DNA of 6,007 nucleotides from CAYYMD01 sp964480425 (GTDB lineage: Bacteria > Planctomycetota > Phycisphaerae > SM23-33): the NCBI GenBank assembly GCA_964480425.1, contig CAYZPY010000148.1:1-6007 (forward strand), given 5' to 3'. The position numbers and the translations under genes are program-made. Below the pieces are notes generated by a model, which was given only the letters and a program-made list of their open reading frames with translations, was not told where the DNA came from and made no database searches. Shown one piece after another: positions 1 to 4,249 of the stretch (position 1 is its first letter; the number at the start of each line of letters is the position of its first letter).

Positions 1-256
1 GCAGCAGGTAAAAACCGCCGGCGGCGATAATCACCGCCAGCACCATGGCGAGCACCTCCATCGCAAGGGCGGACCACGCCGGGAACTCGGCGTGCTCGAA
101 CCACTTCTGCATCGGGGCATGTGCGAACACGCCCGCCATCACAAGTATCGTCGCCGCCGTCAGCGCCGCGCCGCCCGCAAGGGCGACCCATCCCGCAATG
201 ACGGCGTATTTGCGATTCAACTGATTCCCGACCTTGTTGGATGTCTCTATCGCCAT
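1..256 (-). CDS. N-terminus of a membrane protein, third gene of the ABC-2 operon (partial)
   Basis: The first 85 residues of a minus-strand protein are visible; the rest lies beyond the left edge. It starts MAIETSNKVGNQLNRKYA, followed by a hydrophobic helix at about residues 17-44, a short polar stretch with W52 and F53, and a second helix at about 60-85. The ATG at 256 lies inside the end of the permease gene: the two reading frames overlap by 10 bp (ATGGCGATAG), and a purine-rich GGAG/GAGG stretch precedes it, so translational coupling is likely. In GldA/GldF-type operons of Planctomycetes the gene after the permease is often a GldG-like auxiliary protein with an N-terminal membrane anchor, and that is my best guess. 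Two closely spaced N-terminal helices could equally belong to a second permease. No diagnostic motif is visible in this fragment. Confidence 0.75.
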   Translation of the reverse strand, partial: MAIETSNKVGNQLNRKYAVIAGWVALAGGAALTAATILVMAGVFAHAPMQKWFEHAEFPAWSALAMEVLAMVLAVIIAAGGFYLL

Positions 257-963
257 TGCCTCGACTCCAGCGTCTTAACGCTCAAAAACAGAAACAGCGC
301 GGTAATGCTCAAAAAGTAAACCACCCCGCGGGTGTCCAGCACCCCGCGCGAAAAATCCTCGAAATACGTCATAACGTTCAGGCGGGCGGCAAGATGATTC
401 CACGGCGCGGGGGTGTGTGCGACCATGACCCGCATCAATATCCCGAAAACCGAAAGGATCGCGATGCCGACGATGGCCGCCAGCAGTTGGTACTTCGTAA
501 GCGAGGAGGCGAACAACCCCACCGCCAGAAACGCCGCGCCCAGCAGCACCATCCCCAGGTAACCCATCGCCGCTACGCCGGGGTCCGCCTGCCCGAAAAT
601 CGCTATCAGCGCCCAGAACACGCCCGTGCACGCCAGCAGAACGAGGTAGAACACGAGCACGCCCAGGAACTTGCCCAGTATTATCTGCGTGTCGGTCACC
701 GGGGCGGTCATGAGCGTCTCGACGGTCCCGCTGCGAAGTTCGTCGCTTATCAGGCGCATCGTCAGCACCGGCACGGCGAACACCATTATGTACGCCATCG
801 CCTCGAACAGCGGTCTAAGCGACGCCTCCTGGCCCGGTATGAATATCTTGTGGAAGAACCACAAACCCCCGGACAGAAGGAACAACGCCCCTATGACGTA
901 CGCCATGGGCGAGTAGAAAAGCCCCGACAGTTCCTTGCATGCCAATGTAAGCGTTTTTCGCAT
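247..963 (-). CDS. ABC-2 type transporter permease (GldF-like)
   Basis: A 238-residue membrane subunit that should pair with the ATPase encoded just upstream to form an exporter in the cytoplasmic membrane; the substrate is not deducible. About six hydrophobic helices are visible, near residues 19-40, 51-70, 99-122, 133-152, 159-181 and 213-229. Between helices 2 and 3 lies the family hallmark: D74-E75 followed by SGTVETLMTAPV (78-89) and the GKFLG segment that enters helix 3, as in GldF and related ABC-2 permeases. The length is typical for this short, permease-only type. I chose the ATG at 963 because a GGGAG site sits just upstream and the protein then begins with MRKTLTLACKEL, a normal amphipathic N-terminus. 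A longer in-frame start at 1032 would add 23 Arg-rich residues and overlap the ATPase gene. The gap from the ATPase stop is 35 bp, consistent with one operon. Confidence 0.9.
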   Translation of the reverse strand: MRKTLTLACKELSGLFYSPMAYVIGALFLLSGGLWFFHKIFIPGQEASLRPLFEAMAYIMVFAVPVLTMRLISDELRSGTVETLMTAPVTDTQIILGKFLGVLVFYLVLLACTGVFWALIAIFGQADPGVAAMGYLGMVLLGAAFLAVGLFASSLTKYQLLAAIVGIAILSVFGILMRVMVAHTPAPWNHLAARLNVMTYFEDFSRGVLDTRGVVYFLSITALFLFLSVKTLESRQWR

Positions 964-998
964 ATCTTGCTCCCGGCGAAATAATCGCGTCCGCCCGC

Positions 999-1982
999 CT
1001 ATGCCGCACCGGCGGCGGGGGGGCCTGCGCAAATGTTCTGCTCGTACGTTATCTGAACGAAGAAATCCTCAAGCGAACCGGTCTCCCGGCGAAGTTCCCG
1101 CAGTTGCCAGTCCCTACCGGCGGCGAGTTTGTATATGTCGCTGCGCGGGTCCGATTCGCCGCCGACCTTGATGCTCATCCTGGTCCAGTCGCCCACGCGC
1201 TCATGGGCAAGGTCGACCACCCCGGGCAGTTCTTTTATCGCCGCGGACATTTCATCGGCGCCGGCGCCCCGCATCTCGGCGATTACTTCCGAGGGTCCCG
1301 CCACGCGCCGGCGCAGTTCCTCGGGCCTGCCCGCCGCCGCTATCCGTCCGGCGGCGATGATGATAAGTTCGCTGCAGGTCTGTTCGACCTCCGCCAGAAT
1401 GTGGCTGGAAAGTATCACCGTGTGGTCCGGCGCCAGCGAGCGGATAAGTTCCCTCATGGAGCGGATCTGCGCGGGGTCCAGCCCGATGGTCGGCTCGTCG
1501 AGAATCAGCACGGGCGGGTCGTGCAGCAGCACGTCGGCCAGACCGACGCGCTGTCGGTATCCGCGGGAAAGTTCGCCCAGTCGCCGGCGCGTCATGTCTT
1601 CAGGCCTGGACAGCCAGCAGCGCCCGCACACCCTTTGGACCGCCTTTCGGCGACGTTTGCGGGGTATGTCGCGCAGGGCGCCGCGGAACATGAGGTACTC
1701 CTCCACGCGCATCTCCGAATACAGCGGCACCGCCTCGGGCATGTACCCGATGTTTCGGCGAACCTCCAGCGACTCGCCGAACACGTCGTGACCCCCGATG
1801 CGGGCACGCCCGCTGGTGGCCGGCAGGAAACACGTAAGTATCTTGAGCGTGGTGCTTTTGCCCGCTCCGTTGGGGCCCAGAAAACCCACTATCGAACCCT
1901 TGTCAACCTCGAAGGAAATATTATTCACCGCCAGAACCGGACCGTACCACTTGGTCAGATTCTCCACTTCTATCATGCCCAT
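999..1982 (-). CDS. ABC transporter ATP-binding protein (GldA/CcmA type)
   Basis: A 327-residue cytoplasmic ATPase that should power the ABC-2 permease encoded next. The nucleotide-binding domain is complete: Walker A GPNGAGKST at 36-44, a Q-loop region IGYMPE at 78-83 with Glu where many ABC proteins have Gln, signature LSRGYRQRVGLA at 138-149, Walker B VLILDEP at 158-164 with catalytic E163, D-loop GLDP at 167-170 and switch histidine H194. The LSRGYRQRVG signature and the MPE form of the Q-loop are typical of the GldA/DrrA-like export group. The C-terminal extension (about 220-315) ends with SLEDFFVQIT (303-312), the usual C-terminal motif of these ATPases, followed by a low-complexity Gly/Ala/Pro tail. 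The ATG at 1982 has AGGGA about 7 nt upstream; an in-frame ATG two codons later is less well placed. It is the first gene of the operon, behind a strong promoter at 2148-2121. Confidence 0.95.
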   Translation of the reverse strand: MGMIEVENLTKWYGPVLAVNNISFEVDKGSIVGFLGPNGAGKSTTLKILTCFLPATSGRARIGGHDVFGESLEVRRNIGYMPEAVPLYSEMRVEEYLMFRGALRDIPRKRRRKAVQRVCGRCWLSRPEDMTRRRLGELSRGYRQRVGLADVLLHDPPVLILDEPTIGLDPAQIRSMRELIRSLAPDHTVILSSHILAEVEQTCSELIIIAAGRIAAAGRPEELRRRVAGPSEVIAEMRGAGADEMSAAIKELPGVVDLAHERVGDWTRMSIKVGGESDPRSDIYKLAAGRDWQLRELRRETGSLEDFFVQITYEQNICAGPPAAGAA

Positions 1983-2038
1983 CTGAGTTTCCCTGTATGT
2001 TTATACGTCAATTCACCTGTTTATCCGTGGTTTTGTGT

Positions 2039-2065
2039 CGAACCTTCGCAACGCCGGAAGGTTCG
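2039..2065. repeat. Perfect 9-bp inverted repeat in the ABC operon leader
   Basis: CGAACCTTC (2039-2047) and GAAGGTTCG (2057-2065) are exact reverse complements separated by 9 nt. The repeat lies 57 bp upstream of the ATPase start and downstream of the predicted promoter, so it would form a stable stem-loop in the minus-strand 5' leader. As DNA it could instead be an operator for a dimeric repressor. No T-tract follows on either strand, so it is not a classical terminator. Confidence 0.7.
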
Positions 2066-2083
2066 TCGGCATCGAACATTTAT

Positions 2084-2102
2084 TCCTGATGACCCGTCAG
2101 GA
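2084..2102. repeat. 6-bp stem-loop in the ABC operon leader
   Basis: TCCTGA (2084-2089) and TCAGGA (2097-2102) pair perfectly around a 7-nt loop. The element falls near the 5' end of the predicted minus-strand transcript, about 12 nt after the inferred start point, with the 9-bp hairpin further downstream. It could stabilise the leader RNA or serve as an operator half-site. It is short enough that chance is possible. Confidence 0.4.
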
Positions 2103-2120
2103 CTGTTCTTGAGGCGATTG

Positions 2121-2148
2121 ATTATGACGTTTGTAAAGGGTTTGTCAA
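2121..2148 (-). promoter_or_regulatory. Sigma70-type promoter of the ABC transporter operon
   Basis: Read on the minus strand, a perfect -35 box TTGACA (2148-2143) is followed after 16 bp by CATAAT (2126-2121), a five-of-six match to TATAAT. Transcription would begin near 2114, giving a leader of about 130 nt before the ATPase ATG at 1982. It is one of the two best promoter matches I found in the window and points at an otherwise promoterless operon. Confidence 0.7.
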
Positions 2149-2158
2149 GAACCGCCCG

Positions 2159-2173
2159 ACGCCGACGCGGCGT
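2159..2173. repeat. Inverted repeat between divergent promoters (possible operator)
   Basis: ACGCCG (2159-2164) and CGGCGT (2168-2173) are exact reverse complements around a 3-nt centre. The site lies between the -35 box of the minus-strand ABC promoter (ends at 2148) and the -35 box of the candidate plus-strand promoter (starts at 2190). That position suits a regulator acting on both directions. It may also be a chance palindrome in GC-rich DNA. Confidence 0.35.
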
Positions 2174-2189
2174 GCGGCGAATTAACGAC

Positions 2190-2219
2190 TTGACGCACAC
2201 GGAACATTGCGAGTAAAAA
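2190..2219 (+). promoter_or_regulatory. Candidate promoter of the small membrane-protein pair
   Basis: TTGACG (2190-2195) is followed after 18 bp by TAAAAA (2214-2219) in an AT-rich stretch, 42 bp before the ATG at 2262. The -35 box is five of six to consensus and the -10 box is weaker. A start point near 2226 would leave a leader of about 36 nt. The spacing and position are right but the match is only moderate. Confidence 0.4.
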
Positions 2220-2261
2220 TAATAATGAACCGCAATTCACATCACCGAAAAAGATAATACA

Positions 2262-2543
2262 ATGGAATCCAGCGAACTTATCTGTCTCGGGGTCGGGGTG
2301 CCGTACAGCATTGTCATGATAATTCTGGCGATAGGGCTTCGCCTTTCGCGCTTGTATCTTTTTGTAGCCGCCTTTCTCTCGGCGCTGGCGGCGGCGGTGT
2401 TCACTGTGGCAGAGAACGTCCTGTGGGCCCAGTTGTTTGATTTCCTGGAACACTTCTGCTACGCGGCGACCGGGATATTGCTGGCCGCCGGGACGTGGGC
2501 GATGGCGGCATGGTCAAGGTCCGTGGAAGGGGGCGAAAGATGA
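2262..2543 (+). CDS. Small three-helix membrane protein, first of a coupled pair
   Basis: A 93-residue protein I do not recognise. Three hydrophobic helices are visible at about residues 11-27, 31-50 and 64-84, ending in a short charged tail (SRSVEGGER). Between helices 2 and 3 lie E51-N52 and the acidic/aromatic motif D60-F61-L62-E63-H64-F65. The second protein of the pair has an Asn at the same position (52) and the same D-F-x-E-x-F pattern. The ATG at 2262 has no clear Shine-Dalgarno sequence (only GAAAAAGA nearby), so initiation may be weak or the true start may differ. The gene ends in an ATGA overlap with the next gene, and a candidate promoter lies at 2190-2219. Such mini-membrane proteins sometimes precede sensor kinases, but none follows here. 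Reading on the plus strand is supported by the coherent hydrophobic pattern and the coupling. Confidence 0.7.
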   Translation: MESSELICLGVGVPYSIVMIILAIGLRLSRLYLFVAAFLSALAAAVFTVAENVLWAQLFDFLEHFCYAATGILLAAGTWAMAAWSRSVEGGER

Positions 2544-2800
2544 GCGGCGCTGCGATCATGGACCTTATCGGGGCCGGTGGCGTCTGCGTGGCGATGGTGG
2601 GGCTTCTCAACTGGCGACTCGGTTCGATACACCTTGCCTCGTGCGTGTTTCTGGCCCTTGCGCTGGTGGCGTACCTGTTTGTCACCTTCGGCAACGCCCT
2701 GGAGCACCTGGGCGTTTCGGATGCGCTGGATTTTTACGAAGACTTCGCCGAGGTCCTTTTCTTTATCCTGGCGGTGCTCTTCCTGCGTCGGTTCCAGTGA
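2540..2800 (+). CDS. Small membrane protein, second of a coupled pair
   Basis: An 86-residue protein of unknown function. I chose the ATG at 2540 because it overlaps the preceding stop (ATGA) and has a strong purine-rich site (GGAAGGGGG) just upstream. The frame is open further upstream to an ATG at 2495, which would add 15 Arg/Gly-rich residues with no membrane character. Helices are visible near residues 8-24, 33-50 and 69-83, with an acidic segment between the second and third: N52, E55, D61, then D64-F65-Y66-E67-D68-F69. This D-F-x-E-x-F run followed by I-L seven residues later matches the first protein, so the two look like divergent duplicates that may form a heteromer. The C-terminus is short and basic (RRFQ), probably cytoplasmic. 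No catalytic motif is visible. Confidence 0.75.
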   Translation: MSGAAIMDLIGAGGVCVAMVGLLNWRLGSIHLASCVFLALALVAYLFVTFGNALEHLGVSDALDFYEDFAEVLFFILAVLFLRRFQ

Positions 2801-2826
2801 GGCGCATATCACAAACAAAACAACCC

Positions 2827-2840
2827 GGAGGTTAAGCATG
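2827..2840 (+). promoter_or_regulatory. Orphan ribosome-binding site and ATG after the membrane-protein pair
   Basis: GGAGG (2827-2831) stands 6 nt before an ATG (2838-2840), better than the site of the first gene of the pair and only 37 bp after the second gene's stop. The frame stays open to 3248 (136 codons), but it reads as a Cys/Arg/Pro-rich chain without domain character, and most of it is antisense to the better-supported minus-strand gene at 2922-3149. It may be the relic start of a lost third operon gene, a short unrecognised gene, or chance. Confidence 0.25.
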
Positions 2841-2847
2841 AAACGTG

Positions 2848-2876
2848 CCCGTGCGTCGGTGGCGCCCACGCGCGGG
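2848..2876. terminator. GC-rich hairpin between convergent genes
   Basis: CCCGTGCG (2848-2855) pairs with CGCGCGGG (2869-2876) over 8 bp, including one G-U pair, with a small TGG/CCA inner stem. It lies between the plus-strand membrane pair (ends 2800) and the minus-strand small gene (ends 2922), where a bidirectional terminator would be expected. Neither strand has a real T-tract after the stem (minus shows only CACGTTTC), so intrinsic termination is doubtful. Confidence 0.3.
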
Positions 2877-2921
2877 GGTGCAGGTTGCCGCCGTTGTCAC
2901 AGCGATGGGCAGCGGAACTTT

Positions 2922-3149
2922 TCAGCCGTCGTCCCGTCCGTCGTCAAAATCGGCCGGGTCGTATTCAATGGGCAGCCCGGCGGCGACCCTTTTGGCGTAT
3001 ACTTCGGCCCTTCGATTCCGCTCCTTCTGGCGGACCAGTTCGTCCAGCAGCATTTCGTCATAATCCGGCAACCTGTCATGTGCCCTGCCGGGACGTGTGG
3101 CCCGTATAGTTGCCCGCCCCGATGTGGAACCACTGCCAAAGTTCATCAT
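2922..3149 (-). CDS. Small charged hypothetical protein
   Basis: A 75-residue soluble protein I do not recognise. It begins MMNFGSGSTSGRATIRAT, with a Ser/Gly/Thr/Arg-rich N-terminal third. From about residue 29 the character changes to a charged, helix-forming stretch (DYDEMLLDELVRQKERNRRAE at about 30-50), then AKRVAAGLPIEYDP and an acidic tail ending DDGRDDG. An AGGAGG site sits 7 nt before the ATG at 3149, about the best ribosome-binding site in the window, and codons in the second half favour G or C at third positions as in the neighbouring genes. It is convergent with the membrane pair. The composition suggests a small structural or nucleic-acid-associated protein, but no function can be assigned. 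The overlapping plus-strand frame is the competing interpretation and looks less protein-like. Confidence 0.6.
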   Translation of the reverse strand: MMNFGSGSTSGRATIRATRPGRAHDRLPDYDEMLLDELVRQKERNRRAEVYAKRVAAGLPIEYDPADFDDGRDDG

Positions 3150-3211
3150 TACCTGGCCTCCTGTCCGGATGTTCTTATTCGGTTATTAAGCGCCCTGTGG
3201 CAGGAGTCGGC

Positions 3212-3284
3212 GACGGGCCGTTTCGACCCGTCAGCGCGGGTCGGATGAGCGTAAGGGGACAAAATCATATCCCTGTCCCATCCG
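3212..3284. other. Cluster of overlapping, partly exclusive hairpins
   Basis: Three stems share sequence. GACGGG (3212-3217) pairs with CCCGTC (3227-3232). CGACCC (3224-3229) pairs with GGGTCG (3238-3243), which excludes the first. A compound stem joins CGGATG (3242-3247) to CATCCG (3279-3284), with GGACA/TGTCC (3257-3261/3274-3278) inside it. The cluster lies 63-135 bp upstream of the minus-strand gene starting at 3149, so it would sit in that gene's leader or promoter region. The rest of 3150-3432 holds no gene I can support: it has AT-rich DNA around 3310-3370 and the hairpins after deoC. Confidence 0.45.
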
Positions 3285-3372
3285 CCTGAAATTTCCTCCT
3301 GCCGAATCCGAATATATCCCCGGACGATAAACTTCCGATGAAGGTGAAATTAAATATTCGCGATATAAAGGT

Positions 3373-3394
3373 CGCCCTCGCCAGGTGGAGGGCG
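3373..3394 (-). terminator. Probable intrinsic terminator downstream of deoC
   Basis: On the minus strand CGCCCTC (3394-3388) pairs with GAGGGCG (3379-3373) around an 8-nt loop, followed by ACCTTTATATC. The stem is strong but the T-run is short and interrupted. It begins 39 bp after the deoC stop at 3433, the right place for a transcript end. Confidence 0.45.
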
Positions 3395-3398
3395 CGAC

Positions 3399-3422
3399 AT
3401 TCGCCGTAAAAGCGAATTTACG
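3399..3422. repeat. Alternative hairpins between deoC and its terminator
   Basis: ATTCGC (3399-3404) pairs with GCGAAT (3412-3417), and CGTAAA (3405-3410) pairs with TTTACG (3417-3422). Both are perfect 6-bp stems but they cannot form together. They lie directly after deoC and before the stronger stem at 3373-3394, so they may help protect the 3' end or contribute to termination. Confidence 0.35.
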
Positions 3423-3432
3423 CCGGCGGCGT

Positions 3433-4116
3433 TCATTTTCCGCATCGTTTGCGGCATTCGTCGAGGATTTCGAATGTGCTGCTGGTGCCTATGCGTGTAG
3501 CGCCGGCGGCGCGGTATTGCAGCACCGAATCGAGGTCCCTTATTCCGCCGGCGGCCTTGACCTGCACGCCCGGGGGGCAGTGTTTGCCCATGAGATCGAC
3601 GTCCGCCAAACAGGCCCCGGATTCGCCGAAACCGGTGGACGTCTTGACCCAGTCGGCGCCCACATCGCCGCAGATTTCACACAGGCGGACCTTGTGTTCA
3701 TCGCTCAGGAAGCAATTTTCGAATATGACCTTGACCTTTCGCCCGGCGGCGTCGGCGGGGTCCACAACGGCGGCGATGTCGTCGCGAACGTAATCCCACT
3801 GTCCTTCGAGCACCTTGCTGACGTTTACGACCATGTCGAGTTCTTCGGCCCCGGCGTCAATCGCCCACCGGGCCTCACACGCCTTCACCGCCGTGACCTG
3901 AACACCGTGCGGGAAGCCCACGGTGGTGCAGGTGCGCACGCCGCTGTCCCGCAGCGCGCCGACGCACAGGTCAAGTCGGCAGGGCATGATAAACACCGCG
4001 GCGATTTCGTACCGCACTGCCTTTTCGAGTTCTTCGAGTATCCGTCCCATTGGCAGGTCGCTTCTGAGCAGGGCGTGGTCCATCATTTGCGCTATGTCGC
4101 TGTAGGTGTAGTCCAT
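3433..4116 (-). CDS. deoC: Deoxyribose-phosphate aldolase (DeoC)
   Basis: A 227-residue class I aldolase that cleaves 2-deoxyribose-5-phosphate to acetaldehyde and glyceraldehyde-3-phosphate in cytoplasmic deoxynucleoside breakdown. Family landmarks appear in order: the N-terminal DHALL (13-17), CTTVGFPHG (63-71), ELDMVVNV with D94, VKVIFE around K129, the Schiff-base lysine K158 in VKTSTGFG, and the second lysine K187 in VKAAGGIRD, which tunes the active site. The C-terminal RIGTSS (208-213) matches the phosphate-binding end of the TIM barrel. Length is normal for the short bacterial form. The ATG at 4116 has AAGGAG 5 nt upstream. There is no other deo gene beside it, so it seems to be transcribed alone, with a likely terminator at 3373-3394. 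It is divergent from the toroid-DUF4159 gene. Confidence 0.96.
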   Translation of the reverse strand: MDYTYSDIAQMMDHALLRSDLPMGRILEELEKAVRYEIAAVFIMPCRLDLCVGALRDSGVRTCTTVGFPHGVQVTAVKACEARWAIDAGAEELDMVVNVSKVLEGQWDYVRDDIAAVVDPADAAGRKVKVIFENCFLSDEHKVRLCEICGDVGADWVKTSTGFGESGACLADVDLMGKHCPPGVQVKAAGGIRDLDSVLQYRAAGATRIGTSSTFEILDECRKRCGK

Positions 4117-4165
4117 GTCGGCTCCTTCGCGTCGGAATTTTCAAAAACCCATTTCATTACTTCAC

Positions 4166-4195
4166 TTGCCAAATACCGGATAATAACGGTAGAAT
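4166..4195 (+). promoter_or_regulatory. Sigma70-type promoter of the toroid-DUF4159 gene
   Basis: TTGCCA (4166-4171) and TAGAAT (4190-4195) are each five of six to consensus, with an 18-bp spacer, in an AT-rich part of the deoC-DUF4159 divergent gap. Transcription would start near 4202, leaving a leader of about 48 nt before the ATG at 4250. I found no equally good promoter pointing toward deoC. Confidence 0.6.
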
Positions 4196-4249
4196 AATAT
4201 AGGCGTCTAAAACGCGCCAAACACGCCAAAACACGCATGGGAGAAGAAA

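Noticed and set aside
247..984. Plus-strand open frame of 247 codons opposite the permease.
   Set aside because: The chain is rich in His, Arg and Gln with no hydrophobic core, whereas the minus strand encodes a typical six-helix ABC-2 permease.
2085..2110. CTGATGA at 2086-2092, the conserved core start of a hammerhead ribozyme.
   Set aside because: No GAAA core segment or third helix follows at workable distance; the bases are better explained by the TCCTGA/TCAGGA stem.
1104..2216. Long plus-strand open frame of 370 codons opposite the ABC ATPase.
   Set aside because: It is antisense to a gene with complete ABC motifs and reads as His/Arg/Pro-rich sequence with no domain; GC-rich codon bias opens such shadow frames.
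3295..3300. AGGAGG on the minus strand at 3300-3295 suggesting a leader peptide (ATG at 3281, 16 codons).
   Set aside because: The spacing to the ATG is 13 nt, too long for a good start, and nothing else supports translation.
3421..3560. Recurring GCCGGCGGC blocks near 3422, 3502 and 3547, with another near 16.
   Set aside because: Spacing is irregular and most copies fall in codons for Ala/Gly; this is compositional, not a repeat array.
3385..4197. Long plus-strand open frame of 270 codons opposite deoC.
   Set aside because: DeoC on the minus strand carries all catalytic motifs; the plus frame has no recognisable features and no supported start.
4117..4200. Possible deoC promoter on the minus strand (TTGGCA at 4172-4167 with downstream AT-rich DNA).
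   Set aside because: No acceptable -10 box at 16-18 bp spacing; it is not good enough to list.
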